64,000 bases of DNA from Gemmatimonadaceae bacterium (GTDB lineage Bacteria; Gemmatimonadota; Gemmatimonadetes; Gemmatimonadales; Gemmatimonadaceae), in NCBI GenBank assembly GCA_013361335.1, contig JABFYH010000115.1, positions 1 through 64,000 of the forward strand, read 5' to 3'. The translations under genes and the position numbers were made by a program. Every line of letters begins with the position of its first letter. Positions within the stretch are counted from its first letter, which is position 1. Shown in pieces: positions 1-8,106 of this stretch. Below the pieces are notes generated by a model. It was not told the origin of the DNA, did no database searches, and saw only the letters and a list, made by a program, of their open reading frames with translations.

Positions 1-1
1 C

Positions 2-1120
2 GACTGGTTCCTGCCGCGGCTCGGCGGGATCGAGCTGCACTTGCGCGATCTGGCGCTCGCGCTGCGGGCGCGGGGCGTCGACGCGCGGGTCGTCACGACG
101 ACGCGAGGGCCCGATCTGGTGGACGGCGTCCCCGTGCACCGCGTGCGCGCCGCGCTGTCTCCTGTCGGCGGGTTCGCCTTCACCCCCGCCGGCCTCGGGC
201 GCCTGGGTAGGATGCTCGACGCCGAGGGGTTCGACGTCATACATGCGCACGCGAGCGTCGTGTCGCCGGTGGCGTACACCGGCGCGCTCGCCGGCGTGCG
301 GATGGGGCTCCCGACGGTCCTGACTTTCCACTCCATGCTCCACCGGAGCGCGCTGCTGCTCGGCGCCAGCGAATCGCTGTTCGGGTGGATGGCCGATCGC
401 ATCGTGTTGAGTGCGGTGAGCAGCGTCGTCGCGTCGCAGGCCGTGCGGTGGCTGCCCGGGGCGGCGGTGGCGATTTTGCCGAACGGCATCAACACGGCCT
501 TCTGGCGCGACGGCATCGCACCGCGATCGCCCGGCAATGGCGGCGAGGTGACCGTCGTCTCGGCGATGCGGTTGTCGCGCAAGAAGCGGCCGACGACCCT
601 CCTCCGCGCCTTTGCCGCCGCGAGGCGGTTCGTGGGCGATGCACCGTCGATGCGGCTCGTGATCGCGGGCGACGGCCCCGATCGTGTCGCGCTCGCGCGA
701 GAAGCGATGGGGCTCGGCATCGGCGATCGGGTCGAGCTTCCCGGGCAGCTCAGCCGAGCTGCATTGCGGGAGCTCTATCAGCGTGCAGACATCTTCGTGC
801 TGCCCAGCGAGCGCGAGTCGTTCGGCATCGCCGCGCTGGAGGCGCGGGCCGCCGGCCTGCCGGTGATTGCCATGCTGGAAAGCGGCGCGCGCGACTTCGT
901 GCGCCAGGGCGTGGATGGTCTGCTCGCGCGCGGCGCGCGTGATCTCGCGCGGGCGATCGGGCGCCTCGCCGTGGACGGGCCCTTTCGTGAATACGTCGCG
1001 CGCCACAACGCCTCGGTGCCGCCACCCTACGACTGGGCGGAGGTGGCGGCGCTGCACGAGCGGATCTACGTGGCGGCGGGCGAGCTCCCCGCCGTGGCGC
1101 GCCGGGTGAGCCACCAGTAG
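2..1120 (+). CDS. Glycosyltransferase family 4, start outside the window
   Basis: This is a GT-B fold glycosyltransferase, transferring a sugar from a nucleotide donor at the inner face of the cytoplasmic membrane. The frame is open to the left edge (it reads DWFLPRLGGIELH before the TTG chosen by the ORF track), and that acceptor-side motif is typical of the N-terminus of GT4 enzymes, so only a few residues are missing. The donor-binding half shows SAMRLSRKKRP, VIAGDGPDR and the EX7E-like stretch ESFGIAALEARAAGLPV. 372 residues are visible. It converges with, and overlaps by 55 bases, the leftward flippase-like gene. Acceptor and donor cannot be told; the neighbouring deacetylase suggests an N-acetylhexosamine, which is inference. 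Confidence 0.85.
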   Translation, partial: DWFLPRLGGIELHLRDLALALRARGVDARVVTTTRGPDLVDGVPVHRVRAALSPVGGFAFTPAGLGRLGRMLDAEGFDVIHAHASVVSPVAYTGALAGVRMGLPTVLTFHSMLHRSALLLGASESLFGWMADRIVLSAVSSVVASQAVRWLPGAAVAILPNGINTAFWRDGIAPRSPGNGGEVTVVSAMRLSRKKRPTTLLRAFAAARRFVGDAPSMRLVIAGDGPDRVALAREAMGLGIGDRVELPGQLSRAALRELYQRADIFVLPSERESFGIAALEARAAGLPVIAMLESGARDFVRQGVDGLLARGARDLARAIGRLAVDGPFREYVARHNASVPPPYDWAEVAALHERIYVAAGELPAVARRVSHQ

Positions 1121-2037
1121 CCAGGCAGCGCGAGCGCACCGAAGTAGCAGGCGTGCTGCACCAGCGCGATGCCGAGCGCGCGCTCCGGTGGGACGCCCAG
1201 ATAGGAGTAGGCGAGCACCACCGCCGCCTCGTACACGCCGAGGTTGCCCGGCACGAGCGGAAGCAGCGCCGCGAGGTTGACGGCGGCGAGGACGAGCAGC
1301 GCACTGACCGGCGGCAGCGCGACGCCGAAGGCGTGCTGGACACAGAGGATCGCCACCACCTCGGCGAGCTTCTTCGCGAGCGCGAGGCCGAGGGCCGCAC
1401 TGCTGCGAGAGGGCGAGCGGACCGGAGCCAGGGCGGTGCCGGCTGTTACGCCAGCCCGGACCAGGCGCGGCGGAAGCGATCGCCCCAACGCAGAGCTGCC
1501 GAGATGGCGCGCGTACCACGCCGCCCCGGCGACGATGAGCACGAGCAGGCCCACTCCGGCGGCGAGACCCTGCGCGCCGCGGGTCATCCAGGTCGGCAGG
1601 GTGACGGAAGCCGCCGCTCCCGCCAGCACGCAGAGCTTCGCGACGCCGACGAACAGCTGGTCCATCGCCAGCACCGAGAGGGCGCCCGCTCGACTCAGCG
1701 CGGCCTCGCTGACGAGGAAGTAGACCCCGGCGGCTTCACCGACGAGGAGGGGCGTGGTGTTCAGCACCGTGGAGGTCATCGCCACGACGCCGAGCATCGT
1801 CGCGAGCGAGGGGCGCGGCGTGCCGGATGCGAGCACCCGCCATTGCACCGCCCAGAGGGGAAGGATGGCAGCGAAGCAGAGCACGGCGAGCGCGATCCAC
1901 GCCGGCCGAGCGACGGCGAGCTCGGCGACGACGTGCGCGACGCTCAACTGCCGGATGGCGACGACGGCGAGCGCGGCCACTGCTGCGCCGGCGATCAGGC
2001 GGCGTGTGCGCCGGCTCGGCGCGGCCGCCGGCGTCAC
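1066..2037 (-). CDS. Flippase-like integral membrane protein (LPG synthase TM-domain / UPF0104 family)
   Basis: This 323-residue polytopic membrane protein has about eight hydrophobic segments and the family signature near the C-terminus, VPGNLGVYEAAVV. Relatives include the flippase domain of lysylphosphatidylglycerol synthase (MprF) and many uncharacterised proteins next to lipid glycosyltransferases. The ORF track extends it upstream through the deacetylase gene. I chose the GTG at 2037 because the sequence before it is arginine/alanine-rich antisense of that gene and because GTG overlaps the deacetylase stop as GTGA. Its 3' end overlaps the converging GT4 gene. A role in moving or modifying a glycolipid is likely but the substrate is unknown. 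Confidence 0.8.
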   Translation of the reverse strand: MTPAAAPSRRTRRLIAGAAVAALAVVAIRQLSVAHVVAELAVARPAWIALAVLCFAAILPLWAVQWRVLASGTPRPSLATMLGVVAMTSTVLNTTPLLVGEAAGVYFLVSEAALSRAGALSVLAMDQLFVGVAKLCVLAGAAASVTLPTWMTRGAQGLAAGVGLLVLIVAGAAWYARHLGSSALGRSLPPRLVRAGVTAGTALAPVRSPSRSSAALGLALAKKLAEVVAILCVQHAFGVALPPVSALLVLAAVNLAALLPLVPGNLGVYEAAVVLAYSYLGVPPERALGIALVQHACYFGALALPGYWWLTRRATAGSSPAAT

Positions 2038-2756
2038 GCCGCGGCCGCGGTGCGCGCCTCGAGCTCGCGCATCGTGACGAAGCTGGCGCCGGCGCGCTCG
2101 AAGAGCGTGATCACGTCGCGCAGACACCGGAGCGCCACCGGGCCGGTGCGGAAGCGGCAGTCGTAACGCAGATCCTCGTGCGTGAGATCGACGAACTCCC
2201 ACGGATGCACGAAGAGCACGACGGGATCCGCGAGGGCGAGCAGCCAGGGGTTGCGGACGAGGGCGGGGAGCCGCAGCACCGACGAGGTCATCGACGCCGG
2301 GATGCGCGTGAGCGTCGTCGGTACGCGCGGGGCGTGGTAGGAGCGCTTGTATTTCGCGAGCGACGAGTCGAGGGTGAACCCCGCCTCCTCGAGCAGACGC
2401 ACGTAGCGTTCGGGGAAGCGGAGGTACGGCGCGCGAAAGGAAGTCACCGGCGCGAAGGTCCGCAGCAGCCGCGCGGAGTCCGCGATCTCCCGGCGCGCGG
2501 TGGCCTCGTCGAGCTCGTCGAAGGCGGCGTGGGACACGCCATGGCACCCGAGCTCATGGCCGTCGCGCACGAGGGCGCGGACCGCATCGGGGTAGCGCGC
2601 CGCGACGTCGCCGGTCGTGAAGTACGTCGCGCGCACCCCGTGCTCGGCGAAGAGCGCGAGGAGTGCAGGGGCGCCCTGCTCGATGCCGCGAAAGGTCGTG
2701 TTCAGGTACGGCGGGCAGTCCGGCTCGAAATCGACGGTGAGGCAGACGCGTGGCAC
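2034..2756 (-). CDS. Polysaccharide deacetylase (NodB homology domain)
   Basis: This 240-residue metal-dependent carbohydrate esterase (CE4) would remove N- or O-acetyl groups from a sugar. The NodB motifs are visible: TVDFEPD (residues 7-13, catalytic base and metal Asp), CHGVSH (71-76, two metal-binding His), FRAPYLRF (about 107-114) and a late VHPWEF with the catalytic-site His. It has no signal peptide, so it probably acts on a cytoplasmic lipid-linked sugar, as is common when CE4 genes sit beside GT4 genes. ATG start; its stop overlaps the GTG of the flippase-like gene, so the two are co-translated. A tRNA gene lies 20 bases upstream on the same strand. Confidence 0.88.
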   Translation of the reverse strand: MPRVCLTVDFEPDCPPYLNTTFRGIEQGAPALLALFAEHGVRATYFTTGDVAARYPDAVRALVRDGHELGCHGVSHAAFDELDEATARREIADSARLLRTFAPVTSFRAPYLRFPERYVRLLEEAGFTLDSSLAKYKRSYHAPRVPTTLTRIPASMTSSVLRLPALVRNPWLLALADPVVLFVHPWEFVDLTHEDLRYDCRFRTGPVALRCLRDVITLFERAGASFVTMRELEARTAAAA

Positions 2757-2776
2757 GGCGGGAAGGACGGAGGAGG

Positions 2777-2850
2777 TGGGCCCTGCTGGATTCGAACCAG
2801 CGACCGTCAGATTATGAGTCCGCTGCTCTAACCACCTGAGCTAAGGGCCC
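2777..2850 (-). tRNA. tRNA with CAU anticodon, most like tRNA-Ile2 (CAU)
   Basis: Read on the minus strand the sequence folds as a cloverleaf: acceptor GGGCCCT/AGGGCCC (7 bp), D-stem GCTC/GAGC, anticodon loop CTCATAA, T-arm GCTGG-TTCGAAT-CCAGC and discriminator A. The anticodon stem has four pairs plus a G27.A43 mismatch. The CCCTTAGCTCAG start and CTCATAATC anticodon region resemble E. coli tRNA-Ile2, whose C34 is changed to lysidine by TilS; elongator tRNA-Met is the alternative. CCA is not encoded (the strand continues ACCT). Confidence 0.93.
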
Positions 2851-2960
2851 GTGGCCGCGCCGTCGCGGCGCAGCGTCCGGAAAGGTACGCGGCGCGGCGC
2901 CACATTTCCAACTGGCGCCGGGCACTGTGCGTCGGCGTGGTGACCGGTCAGATTTGAGCG

Positions 2961-3998
2961 ATGATTGCTGTCGTGACCGGCTCGACGGGCTTCATCGGCT
3001 CGCATCTCGTGGACGCGCTGCTCGCTCGTGGCGACACGGTGCGGGCGCTGGTCCGCCCCGAGACGCCCATCGCGGCGCGCGACCCTCGCGTCGAACAGTT
3101 CGAGGCGGACCTGCTCGACGACCGGTCCGTGCGCGACTCGCGGGTGTGGGAGGGGGTGTCGCAGGTCTTTCATCTCGCCGGGGTGACGCGCGGGCGCACG
3201 CTCGCCCAGTTCCGCGCCGGCAACGTGTTTCCGACGGCGAACGTGCTCGCCGCGCTCGCGGCGCGACCGGGAAAGCGTCCGCACGTCGTGCTCGTCTCGT
3301 CGCAGGCGGCGGCGGGGCCGGCGTCGGCGCCCGACATGCCGCTGCGTGAGACCGACCGCCCGGTGCCGGTGGAAGCGTACGGCCGGAGCAAGCTGCAGGC
3401 GGAACAGGCGGTCGCGCGGTATCGTGACGACCTGCCGATCACGATCGTGCGTCCCGCCGCGGTCTATGGTCCGCGCGACCGCGACTTCCTGGCGGCATTC
3501 AAGCAGGCCAGCCGACGCGTCGCGCTGCATGCGGTGCCGCGGGATCATGCCTTCTCGGTGATCTACGTGTCCGACCTGGTGGCCGCGCTGCTCAAGGCCG
3601 CCGCGCTGCCGGTCACCGCGGGGCGCACGTACTTCGTCGCTGCGGAGGCGCCGATCACCTGGCAGCAGCTCTACGACGAGGTGGCCGCCGCCGCGGGTCG
3701 CCGCCCGATTCAGCTGCAGGTGCCGCGCTCCGCCGTGCGCGTCGCGGCGCACGCCGGCGACCTGCTGAGCACCTTCACGGGGCGCTCCACACTGCTCAAC
3801 CGCAACAAGGCGGCGCTCGCCCGGCCCAGGTGGTGGCTGTGCGATGCGTCACGCGCCCGCGCGGATCTCGAGTGGGATGCGACCGTGCCCCTGCAGGTTG
3901 GCGTGCGCGAGACATATAATTGGTACGTCGACGCCGGGTGGCTCCGTCCGCCGAAGCCCGAACCCACCGAGCGACCGCTGGAGGAACCGAAGGCGTGA
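2961..3998 (+). CDS. NAD-dependent epimerase-type SDR, candidate 3-ketosphinganine reductase (CerR-like)
   Basis: This 345-residue extended short-chain dehydrogenase has TGSTGFIGSHLV at residues 6-17 (dinucleotide-binding glycine motif), VSSQAAAG and the catalytic YGRSK. Enzymes of this shape reduce or epimerise sugars. In Caulobacter, however, an epimerase-type SDR beside serine palmitoyltransferase reduces the 3-keto group of the sphingoid base. Here the gene overlaps the acyl ligase/ACP/oxoamine synthase fusion by GTGA and leads the unit, so the same role is proposed by context. A CAGATTT element ends 6 bases before the ATG, hinting at a leaderless start. A nucleotide-sugar function cannot be excluded from sequence alone. 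Confidence 0.75.
   Translation: MIAVVTGSTGFIGSHLVDALLARGDTVRALVRPETPIAARDPRVEQFEADLLDDRSVRDSRVWEGVSQVFHLAGVTRGRTLAQFRAGNVFPTANVLAALAARPGKRPHVVLVSSQAAAGPASAPDMPLRETDRPVPVEAYGRSKLQAEQAVARYRDDLPITIVRPAAVYGPRDRDFLAAFKQASRRVALHAVPRDHAFSVIYVSDLVAALLKAAALPVTAGRTYFVAAEAPITWQQLYDEVAAAAGRRPIQLQVPRSAVRVAAHAGDLLSTFTGRSTLLNRNKAALARPRWWLCDASRARADLEWDATVPLQVGVRETYNWYVDAGWLRPPKPEPTERPLEEPKA
3915..3920 (+). promoter_or_regulatory. TATAAT, possible -10 element inside the SDR gene
   Basis: A perfect TATAAT stands out in GC-rich coding sequence 75 bases before the GTG of the ligase/ACP/synthase fusion. No matching -35 hexamer is seen 16-18 bases upstream, so it could be chance or an internal promoter. Confidence 0.25.
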
Positions 3999-6900
3999 GC
4001 GAAGGAGAGCTGTTGCGGGACGACGCTCGCGCCGCGGGCGTGCAGACGCTGGTGGACCTGCTCGAGTATCGAGCCGCGCGCCAACCGTCGCACGTCGTCT
4101 TCCGCTTCATCAACAGCGACGGCGGCGAGGAGGCGGGACTCACCTTCGCCGCGCTCCAGCGGCGCGCGCGCGCGATCGCGGTGCATCTCGCCGAGCACGT
4201 GATCCCGGGCGATCGCGTCGTGCTGCTCGTCCCTCCGGGACTCGAGTACGTGGCCGCCTTCTTCGGCTGCCTGTACGCCGGGGTCATCGCGGTGCCGGCG
4301 TATCCGCCCAACCCCCGCCGGGCCGACCCGCGCGTGGCGCGGATCGTGGCCGACTGCGGCGCGCGCATCGCGCTCGTCTCCGACGCGTTCATGGCGCGCC
4401 TCGACGGCTGGCTCGCGCTCACGCCCGATCTGAGCGCGCTCACCTGGCTCGACGCCGGCCGGCTCGCCGATGGGGACGCGACTGCGTGGCGCGCGCCGTC
4501 GTTGACCGGCCGCGCGCTCGCGATGCTGCAGTACACCTCGGGGTCCACGGGTGACCCACGCGGCGTGATGCTCTCGCACGCCAACCTGCTGCACAACTCC
4601 GCCGTCATCCATCGGGTGTCGGCGCATCGGACGCACGACAACGGGGTGTTCTGGCTGCCGCCCTTTCACGACATGGGGTTGATCGGCGGCATCCTCCAGC
4701 CGATCTACGCCGGGCTCTCCGCCGCGCTCATGGCGCCCGCCACCTTTCTTCAGCGACCGCTGCGCTGGCTTGAGGCGATGGCGCGGTACCGCGCGACGAC
4801 GAGCGGTGCCCCGAACTTCGCCTACGACCTGTGCGTCGAGCGCATCGGCGAGGCCGAGCGCGGGACGCTGGACCTGTCGCACTGGCGCACGTCGTTCAAC
4901 GGCGCCGAGCCGATTCGTGCCGACACGATCGAGCGCTTCTCGCAGGCCTTCGCCGCGAGCGGCTTGCGCCGCGACGTGATCCTGCCCTGCTACGGCCTGG
5001 CGGAGGGCACGCTGCTCGTGTCAGGGGGACCGGCGGAGCGAGCCCCGCTGATCGTGCCCGCCGACCGTCGCAGCCTGGAGTCCGGCGAGCTTCGCGCCCC
5101 CGACACGCCCGGCGCGAGCGCGATGACGCTCGTCGCGTCGGGTGAGCCGATCGCCGAGCAGACGGTGGCCATCGTCGATCCGGATACGGGAACGCGGTGC
5201 GGCAGCAACGAGATCGGCGAGATCTGGGTCGCCGGCCCCAGCGTCGCCGTGGGCTACTGGGAACGGCCGGAGGCGAGCGCCGCCACCTTCCACGCGCGCC
5301 TCGCCGGCTCCGGCCAGTCGTTCCTGCGCACCGGCGATCTCGGCGTCCTGATGCGGGGCCAGCTCATCGTCACCGGCCGACTGAAGGATCTCGTCATCCT
5401 CGACGGGCGAAACTACTACCCGCACGACATCGAGGTCGCCGCGGAGCGCAGCCATCCCGCGCTGCGTCCAGGCTTCACGGCGGCGTTCGGCGTTGCGGGC
5501 GACGGGCGCGAGCGACTCGTGCTCGTGGCCGAGGCGGCGCGCCAGCACAAGCCGGAGTCGGACAGCGCGCTCTTCCAGGCCATCCGCACCGAGCTGGCGG
5601 GCACGATCGGCGTCGTGCCGGACGAGATCGTGTTGATCCGGCAGAACACCATCCCGCGCACCTCGAGCGGCAAGATCCAGCGGCGCGCCTGCCGCGCCGC
5701 GTATCTCGGCGACGCGCTCGACGTCGTGGGCCGGTGGAAGATGCGGGGCAGCGACCTCGTGGCGCCGAACGACGCCATCACCGCCTTCGTGATCGACTGG
5801 GTGCGCGAAGAGCTCCAGGTCGATCCGGCGCGTCTCGATCCGCGCACGAAGTTGCGCGAGCTCGGCCTCGATTCGCTCGCCGTGACGCGCCTGATGGTGG
5901 CGCTCGAGGGGCGGTTCGGCCGGCGCATCGACCCGGCGCAGCTCTGGGAGCAGCCCGACATCGAGGCGCTGGCGCGCCACCTCGCCTCGCTCGACGGGCG
6001 CGGCACGCCGATGATGCCGGCGCGCGTCGCCGAGCGCCCGAGCTACGGACCGCCCTCGGCGGCGAGCACCGACGTGGCGCAATGGGGCGAGTACCGCACG
6101 CTCCGCAGCCGCCTCGACGCGCTCGCCGACCACGGCATCGCGAGCCCCTTCTTTCACGTGCACGAGGGGGTGACGGGCAGTGAGGCGGTCGTCGACGGCC
6201 GCACGCTGATCAACTTCGCGAACTACAACTACCTCGGCCTGTCCGGCGATGCGGACGTCACCTGCGCGGCGCAGGACGCGGTGGCGCGCTGGGGCAGCTC
6301 GGTCTCGGCGAGCCGCGTCGTGTCCGGCGAGCGGCCGGTACACCGCGAGCTGGAGCGCGAGATCGCCCGCTTCGTCGGCGCGGAGGACGCGGTCGTCTAC
6401 ATCGGCGGCGTGCCGGCGAACGTGTCCACCATCTCGCACCTCCTCGGCCCCGAGGACGTCGTGCTCTGCGATCAGCTCGTGCACAACAGCGCGATGCAGG
6501 GGGCGGAGTTCTCGGGCGCACGCCGGCTGGTGTTTCCGCACAACGACTGGGCGTCGCTCGACGCGATGCTGACACGGGTTCGCGGCCAGCACCGCCGCGC
6601 ACTCGTCGTCATCGAGGGAGTGTACAGCGCCGACGGCGACATCCCGGATCTCGGGCGGTTCGTCGAGGTCAAGGAGCGGCACCATGCGATGCTGATGGTC
6701 GACGAGGCGCACTCGATCGGCGTGCTGGGCGCGACGGGGCGGGGCATCGCCGAGCATGCCGGGGTCGATCCGCGCCGGGTCGAGATCTGGATGGGCACAC
6801 TGAGCAAGTCCCTCGCGAGCTGCGGCGGCTACATCGCCGGAAGCCGCGCCCTCGTGGAATACCTGAAGTACACGTCGCCCGGATTCGTCTACAGCGTCGG

Positions 6901-7309
6901 CATCCCGCCCAGCAACGCGGCCGCGGCGCTCGCCGCGCTCCGCAAGCTCGAGGCGGAGCCGGAGCGGGTGGTGCGCCTGCACGAACGCGCGGCGCGGTTC
7001 CTGGCGCTCTGCCGCCGCGCGGGGCTCGACACCGGCGCGAGCGGGGGGACACCGGTGATCCCCGTGATCGTCGGCGATTCACTGCGTGCCGCACGCCTGT
7101 CGGCGCTGCTCTTCGAGCGCGGGATCAACGTGCAGCCCATGGTCGCCCCGGCGGTGCCCGAGCATCTCGCCCGCCTGCGCTTCTTCATCGCGGCGACGCA
7201 CACCGACGAGCAGCTCGCGACGACGGTGACGACGCTGGTCGAGGCGCTCGCCGAGACGGAGCCGGACGCCGTCGACGTCGGGCGGACGGCGCAGGCGGTG
7301 CCGGCATGA
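3995..7309 (+). CDS. Trifunctional fatty acyl-AMP ligase / acyl carrier protein / serine-palmitoyltransferase-like synthase
   Basis: This 1104-residue protein has three fused domains. Residues 1-590 are a fatty acyl-AMP ligase: P-loop TSGSTG at 181-186, FHDMGLIGG and GAPNFAYDLC, typical of FAALs rather than CoA ligases. Residues about 605-690 are an acyl carrier domain with LGLDSL, Ser627 carrying the phosphopantetheine. Residues about 720-1090 are a PLP-dependent alpha-oxoamine synthase with the PLP-stacking His830 (LVHNS) and Schiff-base Lys938 in TLSKS, closer in style to serine palmitoyltransferase than to biotin synthesis KAPA synthase. The fusion should activate a fatty acid, load it on its own carrier and condense it with an amino acid, probably serine, giving 3-ketosphinganine. 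The GTG start overlaps the SDR stop (GTGA); the longer ORF-track start lies inside the SDR gene. Confidence 0.9.
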   Translation: MSEGELLRDDARAAGVQTLVDLLEYRAARQPSHVVFRFINSDGGEEAGLTFAALQRRARAIAVHLAEHVIPGDRVVLLVPPGLEYVAAFFGCLYAGVIAVPAYPPNPRRADPRVARIVADCGARIALVSDAFMARLDGWLALTPDLSALTWLDAGRLADGDATAWRAPSLTGRALAMLQYTSGSTGDPRGVMLSHANLLHNSAVIHRVSAHRTHDNGVFWLPPFHDMGLIGGILQPIYAGLSAALMAPATFLQRPLRWLEAMARYRATTSGAPNFAYDLCVERIGEAERGTLDLSHWRTSFNGAEPIRADTIERFSQAFAASGLRRDVILPCYGLAEGTLLVSGGPAERAPLIVPADRRSLESGELRAPDTPGASAMTLVASGEPIAEQTVAIVDPDTGTRCGSNEIGEIWVAGPSVAVGYWERPEASAATFHARLAGSGQSFLRTGDLGVLMRGQLIVTGRLKDLVILDGRNYYPHDIEVAAERSHPALRPGFTAAFGVAGDGRERLVLVAEAARQHKPESDSALFQAIRTELAGTIGVVPDEIVLIRQNTIPRTSSGKIQRRACRAAYLGDALDVVGRWKMRGSDLVAPNDAITAFVIDWVREELQVDPARLDPRTKLRELGLDSLAVTRLMVALEGRFGRRIDPAQLWEQPDIEALARHLASLDGRGTPMMPARVAERPSYGPPSAASTDVAQWGEYRTLRSRLDALADHGIASPFFHVHEGVTGSEAVVDGRTLINFANYNYLGLSGDADVTCAAQDAVARWGSSVSASRVVSGERPVHRELEREIARFVGAEDAVVYIGGVPANVSTISHLLGPEDVVLCDQLVHNSAMQGAEFSGARRLVFPHNDWASLDAMLTRVRGQHRRALVVIEGVYSADGDIPDLGRFVEVKERHHAMLMVDEAHSIGVLGATGRGIAEHAGVDPRRVEIWMGTLSKSLASCGGYIAGSRALVEYLKYTSPGFVYSVGIPPSNAAAALAALRKLEAEPERVVRLHERAARFLALCRRAGLDTGASGGTPVIPVIVGDSLRAARLSALLFERGINVQPMVAPAVPEHLARLRFFIAATHTDEQLATTVTTLVEALAETEPDAVDVGRTAQAVPA

Positions 7310-8106
7310 GCGGTGCCGCAGTCCGCTGGACCGTCGTCGACTGGCCGGCGACGGAGGTCTCCGCACGCCTCGCGACCCATGATGCCGTGATCTGCGCGGC
7401 GCCGCTGCATGCGACGGACGCCGAGGTGGCGCGCATGCTCCCGGTACTGTGCACGCGCGAGCGGGACCGGTTCGCGGGCTACACCAACGACGTCGTGGCG
7501 CGACGATTCGCGATGGGACGGGCGCTGCTGCGCGAGATCGTCGGCTGCGCGCTCGGCATCGCACCGGATGCGGTCACCCTGCACGAGGGGGTCCACGGCA
7601 AGCCGGTGCTGGCCGGCGCGCTGATGAGCCGCCCGCTCTGGTTCAGCGTCGCGCACTGCGAAGACCTGTTGCTGGTGGCGCTGAGCCGGACGTCGGACGT
7701 CGGCGTGGACCTCGAACGGGCACGCTCGATCGAGCAATGGGAGCGCGTGGCGGACCGGGTGCTGGCGCCGGTCGAGCGGGCGCAGCTTCAGCTGGCGGTG
7801 GACCGCGGCGAGGAGTCGGGGCGCGCCTTCCTGCGCTGCTGGTGTCGGGTGGAAGCGGAGCTCAAGGCGATCGGCTGCGGGATCGTCGGCCTCGAGGATC
7901 ATCGCGCGGGCCGACGTCCGCTTGGTCTGCGGGTGGTGGACCTGGATCCCCTGCCGCTGCCGGCGTCGATCGCCGCCGCGGGCGTGCGCTATCAGGCGGC
8001 GCTGGCGCTCTGCGCGCCGGGGCTGGAGAGCGCACGCCAGAGGGTGCTCGCCAGTCCCCAGGCGGCGAGGCCGACGATTCCACCGGCCAGGGCATCCACG
8101 GCGTAG
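7306..8106 (+). CDS. 4'-phosphopantetheinyl transferase, Sfp type
   Basis: This 266-residue enzyme transfers phosphopantetheine from CoA to the carrier-domain serine. Core motifs are WFSVAHC, GVDLE (Mg-binding Asp/Glu) and the WCRVEAELKAIGCG helix corresponding to the W-x-x-KEA-x-x-K signature. The ATG overlaps the stop of the fusion protein (ATGA), so it is almost certainly the dedicated activator of the ACP domain encoded just before it. Its last 38 or so codons overlap the converging PAP2 gene by 115 bases. That tail is not part of the Sfp fold and is low in recognisable features. Confidence 0.9.
   Translation: MSGAAVRWTVVDWPATEVSARLATHDAVICAAPLHATDAEVARMLPVLCTRERDRFAGYTNDVVARRFAMGRALLREIVGCALGIAPDAVTLHEGVHGKPVLAGALMSRPLWFSVAHCEDLLLVALSRTSDVGVDLERARSIEQWERVADRVLAPVERAQLQLAVDRGEESGRAFLRCWCRVEAELKAIGCGIVGLEDHRAGRRPLGLRVVDLDPLPLPASIAAAGVRYQAALALCAPGLESARQRVLASPQAARPTIPPARASTA

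Noticed and set aside
2777-2850. tRNA as an attachment site of an integrated island
   Set aside because: No integrase, no second copy of the tRNA 3' end was noticed, and no phage or transposon genes occur in the window.
5021-6982. 653-residue minus-strand frame opposite the ligase/ACP/synthase fusion
   Set aside because: The composition is typical antisense and the forward strand has all catalytic motifs of three domains.
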